Positions 17,195 to 25,842 of a stretch of 64,000 nucleotides of DNA are shown here, in pieces. The notes below the pieces were generated by a model. The model saw only the letters and a program-made list of their open reading frames with translations, was not told the DNA's origin and searched no databases. Each line of letters begins with the position of its first letter. Position 1 is the stretch's first letter. The position numbers and the translations under genes were made by a program. The stretch comes from PFJX01 sp044227325 (lineage in GTDB: Bacteria > Pseudomonadota > Gammaproteobacteria > Burkholderiales > Thiobacillaceae). The stretch lies in NCBI GenBank assembly GCA_044227325.1, contig JBGAFI010000016.1:47695-111694 (forward strand). The letters are read 5' to 3'.

Positions 17195-18295
17195 ATGTCC
17201 GGCAATTCCCTCGGTTTGGTTTTTTCCGTCACTTCCTTCGGCGAGTCCCACGGTCCGGCCATCGGTTGCGTGGTGGACGGCTGCCCTCCCGGCCTCGCCC
17301 TGTGCGAAGCGGACATCCAGATCGACCTGGACCGGCGCAAGCCCGGCACCTCCCGTCACGTCACCCAGCGGCGCGAATCGGACACGGTGGAAATCCTCTC
17401 CGGCGTGTTCGAAGGCAGGACCACCGGCACGCCCATCGCCCTCCTGATCCGCAACGAGGATCAGCGCAGCAAGGATTACGGCAACATCGCCACGACCTTC
17501 CGGCCCGGCCACGCCGACTACACCTACAACCAGAAGTACGGTTTCCGCGACTATCGCGGCGGCGGCCGCTCCTCGGCGCGGGAGACCGCGGTGCGCGTCG
17601 CGGCGGGCGCCATCGCCAAGAAGTGGCTGCATGAAAAATACGGCACCGTGATCCGGGGCTACCTGGCCCAGCTCGGTCCCATCGCCGTCGACTTCAAGAC
17701 CTGGGATTGCGTGGGCGAGAACCCGTTCTTCGCGCCGGACCCGGACGCGGTCCAGGCATTGGAGGATTACATGGACGAGCTGCGCAAATCCGGCGATTCC
17801 GTCGGCGCGCGCATCAACGTGGTGGCCGAGAACATCCCGGTCGGTCTGGGCGAGCCGGTGTACGATCGTCTGGACGCGGACTTGGCCCATGCCCTGATGA
17901 GCATCAACGCGGTGAAGGGCGTGGAGATCGGCGACGGTTTCGCGGTGGTGGCCCAGAAGGGCACTGAACACCGGGACGAGCTGACGCCGGAAGGTTTCCG
18001 GTCCAACCATGCCGGCGGCATCCTGGGCGGCATCTCCACCGGCCAGGACATCACCGCCTCCATCGCCATCAAGCCAACTTCGAGCCTGCGCATTCCCGGC
18101 CGTTCCATCGACGTGGATGGCAAGCCCACCGAAGTGGTGACCCACGGCCGCCACGATCCCTGCGTCGGCATCCGCGCCACCCCCATCGCCGAGGCCATGC
18201 TGGCCATCGTGCTGATGGACCACGCCCTGCGCCAGCGCGGCCAGAACGCCGACGTGGCATGCGCCACCCCGATCATCCCCGGAAAAATCACTTAA
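17195..18295 (+). CDS. aroC: chorismate synthase
   Basis: A 366-residue enzyme converting 5-enolpyruvylshikimate-3-phosphate to chorismate with reduced FMN, the last common step of aromatic amino acid synthesis. Family signatures are GESHGPAIGCVVDGCPPG at the start, the flavin-binding segment FRPGHADYTYNQKYGFRDYRGGGRSSARETA, and RHDPCVGIRATPIAEAM near the end. Length equals the usual bacterial enzyme. The sequence GATAAT lies about 35 bases upstream in GCGATAATCGC, a plausible -10 element. A YdcH-type gene follows after 50 bases. Confidence 0.98.
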   Translation: MSGNSLGLVFSVTSFGESHGPAIGCVVDGCPPGLALCEADIQIDLDRRKPGTSRHVTQRRESDTVEILSGVFEGRTTGTPIALLIRNEDQRSKDYGNIATTFRPGHADYTYNQKYGFRDYRGGGRSSARETAVRVAAGAIAKKWLHEKYGTVIRGYLAQLGPIAVDFKTWDCVGENPFFAPDPDAVQALEDYMDELRKSGDSVGARINVVAENIPVGLGEPVYDRLDADLAHALMSINAVKGVEIGDGFAVVAQKGTEHRDELTPEGFRSNHAGGILGGISTGQDITASIAIKPTSSLRIPGRSIDVDGKPTEVVTHGRHDPCVGIRATPIAEAMLAIVLMDHALRQRGQNADVACATPIIPGKIT

Positions 18296-18345
18296 CCCGT
18301 TCCTCCCCCCTTTTCGTCCGCTACCGTACTCGCCAGGAGAGACCC

Positions 18346-18588
18346 ATGATCGAAAGCCACGATCTTTACCACGAATTTCCCGAGCATCAGGAAACCATCC
18401 GCAAGCTGATGCTCAGCAACGACCAATTCGTCGCCCTGATGAAGGACTATGACGACGTCGACCACAAGGTGGCCCGCATCGAGCAGCGGGTCGAGCCCGC
18501 TTCCGACCTCTACGCCGAGGAATTGAAATACCTGCGCGTGCGCCTGAAAGACCGGCTCTACAGCATGCTGGTCCAGGCCAAGGGCTGA
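18346..18588 (+). CDS. YdcH family protein (DUF465)
   Basis: An 80-residue coiled-coil protein. The N-terminal HDLYHEFPEHQETIRKLMLSN and the ending LKDRLYSMLVQAKG are diagnostic of the small DUF465/YdcH family found next to many proteobacterial genes. ATG 18346 has CCAGGAGAG upstream, so the longer open frame from 18259 is not the gene. Its molecular role is not established in the family. It lies between aroC and a predicted terminator. Confidence 0.9.
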   Translation: MIESHDLYHEFPEHQETIRKLMLSNDQFVALMKDYDDVDHKVARIEQRVEPASDLYAEELKYLRVRLKDRLYSMLVQAKG

Positions 18589-18607
18589 CCTTTCCGGCCA
18601 TCGGCGT

Positions 18608-18637
18608 CGGCCCGGAGTCGCGGCTCCGGGCCGATTT
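18608..18637 (+). terminator. intrinsic terminator after the YdcH gene
   Basis: CGGCCCGGAG and CTCCGGGCCG form a 10-base perfect stem with a 6-base loop, followed by ATTTCATTTG. It ends the aroC-YdcH transcript before the MFS gene. Confidence 0.65.
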
Positions 18638-18663
18638 CATTTGCGCGGCCGGATTTCCATGCC

Positions 18664-19827
18664 ATGACGAGCCCTTCCGCCGCCCCCTCGGCGCTGCCTT
18701 ACTGGCGCCTGTCCGGCTTCTACTTCTTCTATTTCGCCTTCGTCGGCGCCATGGCGCCGTTCTGGGGGCTGTACCTGCGTTCCCTCGAGTTCAACGCCTT
18801 CCAGATCGGCGTGCTCATGTCCCTGCTCCAAGTCATGCGCATCTTCGCGCCCAACATCTGGGGCCACATCGCCGACCATACCGGCCGGCGCGTCGCCATC
18901 GTGCAGTTGGCGGCCATGGTGTGCATGGTGGCCTTCGTCGGCGTGTTCTGGGCCACGTCGTTCTGGCCGCTGTTCGCGGTGATGAGCCTGATCAGCTTTT
19001 TCTGGAGCGCCTCCCTGCCCCTGGTCGAGGCGACCACCCTGTCCCACCTGGGCGACCGCACCGACCGCTACGGGCGCATCCGGCTATGGGGTTCGGTCGG
19101 CTTCATCCTGGTGGTGGTGGGCCTCGGCGCGGTGCTGGACCACGCCTCCATCAAGCTGGTGCCCTGGGTGGTGCTGGGCTTGCTGGTGGGCATCGTGTTC
19201 ACCTCCCGCGTCATTCCGGAAGCGGAAATCACCCACCACGAGCGCGTCCACATCCCCATGCGGGATGTGTTGCGGCGCCCCCATGTGCTGGCCCTGTTCG
19301 TCGCCGCGCTGCTGATGGCCGCCGCGCACGGTCCCTACTACACCTTCTTCACCATCCATCTGGTGGAAACCGGCTACAGCAAAGCGGTGGCCGGCTGGCT
19401 TTGGGCGCTGGGCGTGGTGTGCGAGATCGGCGTGTTCCTGGTCATGCCCCGGGTGTTCGCCCGCGTCCGCCCGGAAACCGTTCTGCTGGCCACGCTGGCC
19501 GTCGCCGCCGCGCGCTTCCTGCTGATCGGCTGGCAAGCGGGGAATCTGCCGTTGTTGCTGGTCGCGCAACTGATGCACGCCTTCACGTTCGGCGCCTATC
19601 ACGCCTCGGCCCTGGCCCTGGTGCACCGGCATTTCACCGGCAAGAACCAGGCGCGCGGGCAGGCCTTGTACAACAGCCTCGCCTTCGGCATCGGCGGCAC
19701 CCTGGGCAGTCTCTATTCCGGCGCGGCCTGGGACAGCATGGGCGCGGGCATGACCTTCAGCATCGCGTCCGCTTGCGCGGCGCTGGCCGCCGTGGTTTTC
19801 GCCTGGCGCGGCAAGGCGAAAACCTGA
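18664..19827 (+). CDS. MFS transporter, 3-phenylpropionate permease-like group
   Basis: A 387-residue inner-membrane protein with 12 hydrophobic segments in two halves. The start PYWRLSGFYFFYFAFVGAMAPFWGLYL, the loop IWGHIADHTGRRV and the segment SLPLVEATTLSHLGDRTDRYGRIRLWGSVGFI are characteristic of the MFS_1-like/HcaT (PPP) branch. That family is named for uptake of 3-phenylpropionic acid, but most members have no tested substrate, so the cargo here is unknown. The gene stands alone between two hairpin terminators. Confidence 0.88.
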   Translation: MTSPSAAPSALPYWRLSGFYFFYFAFVGAMAPFWGLYLRSLEFNAFQIGVLMSLLQVMRIFAPNIWGHIADHTGRRVAIVQLAAMVCMVAFVGVFWATSFWPLFAVMSLISFFWSASLPLVEATTLSHLGDRTDRYGRIRLWGSVGFILVVVGLGAVLDHASIKLVPWVVLGLLVGIVFTSRVIPEAEITHHERVHIPMRDVLRRPHVLALFVAALLMAAAHGPYYTFFTIHLVETGYSKAVAGWLWALGVVCEIGVFLVMPRVFARVRPETVLLATLAVAAARFLLIGWQAGNLPLLLVAQLMHAFTFGAYHASALALVHRHFTGKNQARGQALYNSLAFGIGGTLGSLYSGAAWDSMGAGMTFSIASACAALAAVVFAWRGKAKT

Positions 19828-19841
19828 ATCCAGGCGCGCAA

Positions 19842-19873
19842 CCGGCGGCGGGAAGTTTCCTTCCCGCCGCCGG
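19842..19873. terminator. bidirectional hairpin between convergent genes
   Basis: CCGGCGGCGGGAA and TTCCCGCCGCCGG form a perfect 13-base stem with a 6-base loop in the gap between the convergent MFS and PEP-CTERM genes. There is no T tract, so termination strength is uncertain. Confidence 0.55.
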
Positions 19874-19917
19874 ATTCCGCCTGAACTTTCGGCGGCCCGC
19901 GCGCCCCGGCCGATGCG

Positions 19918-20952
19918 TCAGGCGGCCTGCCGGCCGCGCCGCTTGTTGCGCACCATGACGGACACCAGGAAGCAGCCCGACAACATCAGCAGGTATTCCG
20001 CCGGTTCCGGCACCGGCGCCGCGAAGATGGCCAGGTTGCTGCCGACCACGCGGCCGCCCGGGGTGTTGTCGGCGTACACGTTGACGATGCCGCCGATGCC
20101 CGTGTCCGGATCGCGCATGGCCAGGGTGGTGGAACCGCCGCCGTCCATGTTGAGGGCATTGTAGACGCCGTAGTCGTCCACCAGCAGTTGCGCCGCCTGG
20201 CCCACGCTCAGGCCCGAGCTGCCGCCCCGGTTGTCCACGGTGAAGATCACCAGGGTCTGGTTGTCCTCGCTGAGGCCGATGACGGTGCGCGCGTTGTAGC
20301 GGTTGTACCAGGAGTCGGCGTTGGAATAGGTGCCGTTGGAGGTGAGCAGGGCGTCGGGATGGTTCGCGTCGACATATTCCGGAATGGTCACCACGCCGGC
20401 GGTGACGATCTGGGCGGAGCCGGCGAAGGCGGTGCCCAGGGTCACGTTCTCGATCACGTGGGTGCCGTCCGCGTAGCCGGTATCCGCATGCACGATGCCG
20501 GCGGTGTTGTCCGGCGCGATGTTGATGGCGGGGGCGTTGGCGACCAGGGCGTAGTACTGCACCGGCGACTCGAACGGGGAGATGACGCTGCCACCGGAGG
20601 CCGCGAAGCCCACCAGGTCGGCGTCCGAACTGGAGGAGGGGAAGGGCAGGAAGAAATGGGAGTTCACCGCGAACTGGGCGCCGGTGGTGTTGAGATAGCC
20701 CAGGGTGGACTGGCGCACCGTGTCCAGGGAGCCGCCTTCCGGCGTCAGAGAGAAGCCGATGCCCGGCGCGGTCAGGTCGATCTGCAGGATGTTCATGTTG
20801 ACGGTCTGCTTCCCCACCACTTCGTTGGTACGGGTGGTGTAGGTGATGCCCAGGTAGGGGTGGCTCACCGTGGTGTCGGCCAGGGCGGCCGGCAGGGTGC
20901 CCAGGAAGGCGCCCCAGAGGGCGACGGCGATTCCAGCGTGCTTGATGTTCAT
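19918..20952 (-). CDS. PEP-CTERM phosphodiester glycosidase family protein
   Basis: A 344-residue exported protein. A signal peptide (HAGIAVALWGAFLGTLPAALA) is followed by a NAGPA/DUF2233-type phosphodiester glycosidase domain. Its hallmark NALNMDGGGSTTLAMRD and the downstream RVVGSNLAIFA block are present. The C-terminus is a PEP-CTERM sorting tail: VPEP, a hydrophobic helix (YLLMLSGCFLVSVMV) and the basic end RNKRRGRQAA. Family enzymes cleave phosphodiester-linked sugars. PEP-CTERM proteins are processed by an exosortase and usually reach the cell surface or exopolysaccharide matrix in biofilm-forming bacteria. The exosortase itself is not in this window. Confidence 0.88.
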   Translation of the reverse strand: MNIKHAGIAVALWGAFLGTLPAALADTTVSHPYLGITYTTRTNEVVGKQTVNMNILQIDLTAPGIGFSLTPEGGSLDTVRQSTLGYLNTTGAQFAVNSHFFLPFPSSSSDADLVGFAASGGSVISPFESPVQYYALVANAPAINIAPDNTAGIVHADTGYADGTHVIENVTLGTAFAGSAQIVTAGVVTIPEYVDANHPDALLTSNGTYSNADSWYNRYNARTVIGLSEDNQTLVIFTVDNRGGSSGLSVGQAAQLLVDDYGVYNALNMDGGGSTTLAMRDPDTGIGGIVNVYADNTPGGRVVGSNLAIFAAPVPEPAEYLLMLSGCFLVSVMVRNKRRGRQAA

Positions 20953-21159
20953 TGAATCCTCGCGGGTTGGCGTGGTGCCGTTCCCGCCGGCACCCGCCGG
21001 GATCCGGCGCCGGATGGTGGATTGCGGGGCCGGTTTGCGAGTGTGTGTGGCGCATGTTGCCCGGGCGTGACGGGCGGAGGGGGCGCCGCTGAGCCGAACG
21101 GCTCAGGGAGCGCGGATGCGTGGCACGGACCGGACAAGCTCAGCCGTTCCTGACCCTTA

Positions 21160-21212
21160 GCCCCTCGCCCGCAAGCGGGAGAGAGGTGCGCGGCAGCGCG
21201 GGAGAGGAAAAC
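21160..21212. repeat. G/C-rich palindromic repeat (family 2) in the gap 20953-21250
   Basis: The block GCCCCTCGCCCGCAAGCGGG then GTGCGCGGCAGCGCGGGAGA recurs almost exactly at 25756-25800. A short hairpin CTGAGCCGAACGGCTCAG lies at about 21088-21105. Apart from these I see no gene in the 298-base gap. Confidence 0.6.
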
Positions 21213-21250
21213 AGCCCCGACATCCAAAGGGTGAACCCTCGCCCCGAGAC

Positions 21251-22519
21251 TCAGCGCCCCCCACCCATCGCCCGCGCCAGCAACAGCGCCCGCTCCCGCG
21301 CGTTGCGCGCCAGCTCGGCGGCGCGCCGGAACTCGGCACGCGCCTCCTCCACCCGCTCCAGCCGTTCCAGCAGATCGCCGCGCACGGCGGGCAGCAGGTG
21401 GTAGTCCTTCAGGCTGGCCTCGCCGCGCAAGGCATCGACGATCTCCAGCCCCGCCGCCGGGCCGAAGGCCATGGCCACGGCGACGGCCCGGTTCAGGGTG
21501 ACCACCGGCGAGGGCGCCACCTGGGCCAGGGCGTCGTACAAGGCGGCGATGCGCGCCCAGTCGGTGGCTTCCACGCTGGCGGCGCGGGCGTGGCAGGCGG
21601 CGATGGCGGCCTGCAGCGCGTAAGGCCCCAGGGGGCCGGGCAGAGCCTCGGCCCGGGCCAGGGCGTCCAGGCCGAGGCGGATCAGCAGCCGGTCCCAGCG
21701 CGCCCGGTCCTGGTCCTTCAACAGCACCGGCTCGCCTTCCGGCGTCAGGCGCGCGGCGAAACGGGAGGCCTGGATTTCCATCAACGCCACCAGGCCCAGC
21801 ACCTCGCTTTCCCCCGGCATCAGCCCCGCCAGTACCCGGCCCAGGCGCAGGGCCTCCTCGGACAGGGCCGGGCGCATCCAGTCGTCGCCGGCGGTGGCGG
21901 CGTAGCCCTCGTTGAAGATGAGATAGATGACCTCCAGCACGGACGCGAGGCGCTCGCGCAGGGCCTCGCCCCGGGGCATCTCGAAGGGCACCCGGGCGGC
22001 CGCCAGGCTGCGCTTGGCGCGCACGATGCGCTGGGCGATGGCGGCTTCGCTCTTCAGATAGGCGCGGGCGATCTCCTCCGTGGTGAGGCCGCCCATCACC
22101 TTCAAGGTCAGCGCGCAGCGGGCCTCCGGCGCCAGCACGGGATGGCAGGCGGTGAACATGAGGCGCAACAGGTCATCGCCCACCTCGTCGTCCAGGGCCG
22201 CGTCCACGCGCCCGGCCTGTTCCTCCCCCGCCACCGCGTGGTGGAAATCCAGTTCCCGCCCGATCTCCTCCGCCTTGCCCGCCGCCATCTGACGATGACG
22301 CAGGATGTCCAGGGCGCGGCGCTTCGCCGCCGTCATGAGCCAGGCGCCGGGATTGTCCGGCAGGCCGTCCCGGTCCCAGGTTTCCATGGCCGCCACCAGG
22401 GCATCCTGGGCGCAATCCTCCGCTTCCCCCACGTCGCGCAGGATGCGCGCCACCGCGCCGATGACCTTGGCGGCTTCCAGATGCCAGAGCGCGGCGAGGG
22501 TGGGTTGGGTTTCAGACAC
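21251..22519 (-). CDS. ECF sigma factor with long C-terminal extension (DUF6596 type)
   Basis: A 422-residue protein. Residues 1-180 hold sigma regions 2 and 4 (ILRDVGEAEDCAQDALVAAMETWDRDGLPDNPGAWLMTAAKRRALD, then LTLKVMGGLTTEEIARAYLKSEAAIAQRIVRAKRSL). The remaining 240 residues are the helical SigJ/DUF6596-type extension, with FNEGYAATAGDDWMRPALSEEALRLGR and VTLNRAVAVAMAFGPAAGLEIVD, resembling TPR helices that take the place of an anti-sigma factor. GTG 22519 starts just before region 2. In many genomes this sigma type sits beside YciI (DGPF) genes. Here the YciI/VOC set lies upstream on the same strand, separated by a repeat array. Confidence 0.9.
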   Translation of the reverse strand: MSETQPTLAALWHLEAAKVIGAVARILRDVGEAEDCAQDALVAAMETWDRDGLPDNPGAWLMTAAKRRALDILRHRQMAAGKAEEIGRELDFHHAVAGEEQAGRVDAALDDEVGDDLLRLMFTACHPVLAPEARCALTLKVMGGLTTEEIARAYLKSEAAIAQRIVRAKRSLAAARVPFEMPRGEALRERLASVLEVIYLIFNEGYAATAGDDWMRPALSEEALRLGRVLAGLMPGESEVLGLVALMEIQASRFAARLTPEGEPVLLKDQDRARWDRLLIRLGLDALARAEALPGPLGPYALQAAIAACHARAASVEATDWARIAALYDALAQVAPSPVVTLNRAVAVAMAFGPAAGLEIVDALRGEASLKDYHLLPAVRGDLLERLERVEEARAEFRRAAELARNARERALLLARAMGGGR

Positions 22520-22639
22520 TGTGGGCTGCGTTGGAAGGTATCGTGAACGAGGCGAGCGAACAGTCCAGACAATAGATCGAATGCTGATCCCGGCACAGGC
22601 CGGACTCCGATTCGATTTGCCGCGCAGTGGCATGAGGCA

Positions 22640-22735
22640 GCATGTTTTGTTCAGTAACTATTTATGATAATCATCAAGATATTGATTACTTATCAAGTAA
22701 ATAATCAGGTAAGAACGCCTACATCGTGCATTAAT
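22640..22735. promoter_or_regulatory. AT-rich segment upstream of the sigma gene
   Basis: This is an abrupt AT-rich stretch in high-GC surroundings, containing the palindrome ATGATAATCAT and a further TGATTACTTATCA. It resembles one half of a Fur-type box and is the only promoter-like DNA in front of the sigma gene on the minus strand. No gene is seen. The regulator assignment is a guess. Confidence 0.35.
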
Positions 22736-23630
22736 GTCGGATATCCGGTCGCGACTGGCAATGGTCCTTCCCACTTGGGAAAAGTGCTATCGAGGGGATT
22801 CAATTGAAGGTATGCAAGCCCGGCTTGGGAATCCCCCCTAACCCCCCTTTTCCAAAGGGGGGAACACGGGAGTGGGCATGACTTGGCTGGTATCTGGCGG
22901 ATGGATGACGCCAGACACCATCCATTCACCCAGCCTTGCGCAAACACCGAATGTCCGCGCGGGGCTGGCATCAGTACTTCCCCCTTTGGAAAAGGGGGAC
23001 TGAGGGGGATTCAAGCGCATGAGTGAAGCCCGGCTGGAGAATCCCCCCTAACCCCCCTTTTCCAAAGGAGGGACACTGGCATGGGCATGCCTTGGCTGGC
23101 ATCTGGGGGATGGAGGACGCCAGGCACCATCATTCACCCAGCCTTGCGCAAACGCCGAATGTCCGCGCGGGGCTGGCATCAGCACTTCCCCCTTTTCCAA
23201 AGGGGGGAACATCGGCGTGGACATGCCTTGGCTGGCATCTGGCGGATGAATTTCGCCAGGCACCTCATTCACCCAGCCTTGCGCAAACGCCGAATGTCCG
23301 AGCGCGGCTGGCACCAGCACTTCCCCCTTTGGAAAAGGGGGACTGAGGGGGATTCAAGCGCATGAGTGAAGCCCGGCTGAGGAATCCCCCCTAACCCCCC
23401 TTTTCCAAAGGGGGGAACATCGGCGTGGACATGCCTTGGCTGGTATCTGGCGGATGGATGACGCCAGGCACCATCCATTCCCCCAGCCTTGCGCAAACGC
23501 CGAATGTCCGCGCGCGGCTGGCATCAGCACTTCCCCCTTTGGAAAAGGGGGACCGAGGGGGATTCAAGTGCGTAAGTGAAGCCCGGCCGGGAAATCCCCC
23601 CATTTTCCAAAGGGGGGCAACCCGGGAGTG
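22735..23630. repeat. tandem array of family 1 palindromic elements, four cores
   Basis: This gene-free stretch is a tandem array. Each unit has a core of about 105 bases, flanked by arms of the type CCCCCTTTTCCAAAGGGGGG on one side and CCCCCTTTGGAAAAGGGGG on the other. Cores lie at about 22871-22977, 23081-23185, 23215-23320 and 23424-23530, nearly identical to each other. The spacing is about 210, 134 and 209 bases, so one inter-core arm pair has collapsed. A degenerate half-unit precedes the first at 22735-22810. Short frames through it (PPLEKGG, NPPNPPF-type peptides) are translation artefacts of the repeat. Confidence 0.9.
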
Positions 23631-23716
23631 GTCATGCGTCAATCGGCACTTCGGCTGGACGGACCGGCCACCGGATGGACGAAGCCATGATTGGCCACGA
23701 CGGGTGCTTGCTAGGT

Positions 23717-24064
23717 TCAGAGCGAATGGCCGTCGAAGTGCTTCACCGGCAACGCCGCGTAATCCACCCCCTCCAGACAACGCACGTTGATGGCCGCCAT
23801 GCGTGTGCCGTCCGGCATGCTGCCTTCGCCATAGGGATGAATCCCGCATTCCGGGCAGAAGCGGTGCTGGATGGTCTTGGCGCCGAACAGGTAAGCCTTG
23901 CTGTTTTCCTCCGGCGTGAGCAGGCGCAGTTTGTCCCGGGGCACGAACCAGAGCAGGGAGCCCTTGCGGCCGCACATCGAGCAGTTGCAGTCCATCACCT
24001 CGCCGACCTCGCCTTCCACTTCGAAGGCCACCTGGCCGCAATGGCCGCTTCCCTTGTAGCGCAT
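23717..24064 (-). CDS. GFA family protein (CENP-V/glutathione-dependent formaldehyde-activating fold)
   Basis: A 115-residue zinc protein. The cysteine pattern of the family is complete: GHCG near the start, CNCSMCGRKG in the middle and RFCPECGIHPYGEG near the end, which together bind two zinc ions. GFA proteins bind small thiol adducts, but the formaldehyde-glutathione activity is proven for few members. ATG 24064 was chosen over 24070 because GGAGG stands 7 bases before it and only 1 before the other. It is the last gene before the repeat array in the minus-strand run with YciI and VOC genes. Confidence 0.9.
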   Translation of the reverse strand: MRYKGSGHCGQVAFEVEGEVGEVMDCNCSMCGRKGSLLWFVPRDKLRLLTPEENSKAYLFGAKTIQHRFCPECGIHPYGEGSMPDGTRMAAINVRCLEGVDYAALPVKHFDGHSL

Positions 24065-24145
24065 GGTCATCCTCCTGACACGCCGGTTCATCGGTGAGCC
24101 GGGCGGCGGGCCGTCCACCGCACTCGGCTGAGAGCGCGTTTTCAC

Positions 24146-24775
24146 TCACTCACGCACGTAGCGTAGATGGGTGGCGGCCGGACCATCAATGACCTTGTCG
24201 ATGCGAAACCGCGGCCCCGGCTCGCGCAGGTTTTCGAAAAGGCGCCGGCCGCCGCCGAAAAACACCGGGGCCAGGGCGATTTCCAGCTCATCGACGGCAT
24301 CCAGGTTCAAGTACTGCTGGATCACATCCGCGCCGCCGGCGATGCGGATATCGCGACTGCCCGCGGATTCCCGGGCCAACGCCAGCGCGCGCTCCGGCCC
24401 GTCGTTGATGAAATGGAAGGTCGTCCCGCCGGGGCGTACCCCGGGTTCGCGTTTCACGTTGGTCAGGACGTAAACCGGTGTGTGAAACGGCGCCTCCTCG
24501 GGCCAGGCTTGCTCGCCCTGGTCGAACATGCGCTTGCCCATGATGTTGGCGCCGATGCGCGCCAGGGTGTCGCGCACCATGTCGTTGACCGGGCCGGTTT
24601 CTCCCCCCGGTCCGAACTTGTGGCTCTCGCGGAAGGACTGCTGACTGAGGAGCCAGGCCATCAGCGCCCCCCACTTGGCGCCCCAGTTCTTGTAGCCGGG
24701 GTTCATCATGGTCATGCCTTCCGGCGCCAGGTAGCCATCCAGGCTCAGCGCAATGTTGACGAATACCTTGCTCAT
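24146..24775 (-). CDS. dihydrofolate reductase family protein (RibD C-terminal-like)
   Basis: A 209-residue protein of the RibD C-terminal/DHFR-like fold. It has the N-terminal strand KVFVNIALSLDGYLAPEG, the central NIMGKRMFDQGEQAW, and the NADPH-binding region DIRIAGGADVIQQYLN followed by LAPVFFGGGRRLFE. Members are stand-alone NADPH-dependent reductases of unknown substrate, frequently found in clusters with DGPF sigma factors and VOC proteins. Spacing to the next gene upstream is 30 bases, consistent with one transcript. Confidence 0.88.
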   Translation of the reverse strand: MSKVFVNIALSLDGYLAPEGMTMMNPGYKNWGAKWGALMAWLLSQQSFRESHKFGPGGETGPVNDMVRDTLARIGANIMGKRMFDQGEQAWPEEAPFHTPVYVLTNVKREPGVRPGGTTFHFINDGPERALALARESAGSRDIRIAGGADVIQQYLNLDAVDELEIALAPVFFGGGRRLFENLREPGPRFRIDKVIDGPAATHLRYVRE

Positions 24776-24805
24776 GGATCTCCTCTCGCGTGTTCGGATG
24801 TCGGC

Positions 24806-25624
24806 TTATTGCATGGAATGCAGGCCGATCATGTTGCCCTCGGAATCCCGCACCAGGGCGATGAAGCCGTACTGGCCGATGGCGAACTTGGGCTTCGCCA
24901 CTTCGCCGCCGGCCGCCGCCGCCCGGGCCGCCTGCACGGCGCAATCGGCGCAGCTGAAATACACGATGGTGCTGTTGCCGCCCGGTTCCAGCCCGGGGAT
25001 GCGCGCCAGGGCGCCGCTGGCGCCGTAGCTGCCGGGATGCATGGGGAAGCCCCAGAGTTCCAGCGGGCTTTCCAGGCGGGCGAACTCGATTTCGAACACG
25101 CTGGCGTAGAAGGCCTTGGCCCGCGCCATGTCCGCCACGTAGATCTCGAACCAGCCGGCCGGGTTGTTCTCGCCGCAGGCAGCGTCCGTGCCCGGCGGCG
25201 GGGCATCCGGCGAGAGCACGACCTTTTCCGTGTAAGGGTCGAAGGGCGCCGAGCAGTGGTCGTGGACGATGCGCCAGGCGCCGTCCGCCCGCCTGCCCCA
25301 GACGATGGAACTGCGGAACCAGTGGCGCCCGGCGGGATGGTTGGGCGGCAGGTCGATGAAGTGCCACAGGAAATGGGCGCTGGCCAGCTCGCCGCCCAGG
25401 TGCAGGCGCAAATCCCGGCTTTCGATGGCGAAGGATTCCGGGAAGTAGGGCAGGCAATCCACGATCTTCTTGCGCAGGGCTTCCGGGTTTTCGGAAAACG
25501 GCGGGATGGCGTCGAAGCTCACCGCGTCGGGCGCGTAGAGCGCCATGAGGGCGTCGGCGTCCTTGCGGCAGAAGGCCTGCTGCCATTCGGCCAGGGCGGC
25601 ACGGATCTGGGTTTCTTCGGTCAT
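24806..25624 (-). CDS. SnoaL-like and VOC domain fusion protein
   Basis: A 272-residue two-domain protein. Residues 1-130 are a SnoaL/NTF2-like ketosteroid-isomerase fold (ALAEWQQAFCRKDADALMALYAPDAVSFD, WRIVHDHCSAPFD). Residues 155-272 are a VOC/glyoxalase domain (WFEIYVADMARAKAFYASVFEIEF, ending FIALVRDSEGNMIGLHSMQ). Both folds bind small hydrophobic ligands and no substrate can be inferred. The ATG at 25624 is the only sensible start. A single reading frame covers both domains without internal stop, so it is a genuine fusion and not a sequencing join. Confidence 0.88.
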   Translation of the reverse strand: MTEETQIRAALAEWQQAFCRKDADALMALYAPDAVSFDAIPPFSENPEALRKKIVDCLPYFPESFAIESRDLRLHLGGELASAHFLWHFIDLPPNHPAGRHWFRSSIVWGRRADGAWRIVHDHCSAPFDPYTEKVVLSPDAPPPGTDAACGENNPAGWFEIYVADMARAKAFYASVFEIEFARLESPLELWGFPMHPGSYGASGALARIPGLEPGGNSTIVYFSCADCAVQAARAAAAGGEVAKPKFAIGQYGFIALVRDSEGNMIGLHSMQ

Positions 25625-25755
25625 GGTGGGCTCCTGGTTGGTCTGGTTCGAATTTCTTTAAAAGCTTCCCTCTCCCCCGGCCCCGTCCACGGCCCGAGTT
25701 GCACCTCGGGCCGGCTTCGACGGCGGCAAGCAATGCTCGCCGAAACCCCGTCTTC

Positions 25756-25800
25756 GCCCCCCGCAGGCGGGGGAGGGGTGCGCGGCAGCGCGGGAGAGGG
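25756..25800. repeat. G/C-rich palindromic repeat (family 2)
   Basis: GCCCCCCGCAGGCGGGGGAG followed by GTGCGCGGCAGCGCGGGAGA; the second part is identical to the copy at 21160-21212. It fills the 218-base gap between two genes of the YciI/VOC run. Confidence 0.65.
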
Positions 25801-25842
25801 AAAAACAATGGGGGCAGCTAGGCCCTCATCCGTCCCACCCCC

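Noticed and set aside
22705..23496. Small proteins containing PPLEKGG or NPPFPKGG-type peptides
   Set aside because: They are translations of the family 1 repeat in several frames and on both strands, not genes.
22735..23630. CRISPR array
   Set aside because: The repeats are long, palindromic and G/C-rich, the cores are identical copies and not unique spacers, and no cas genes are near.
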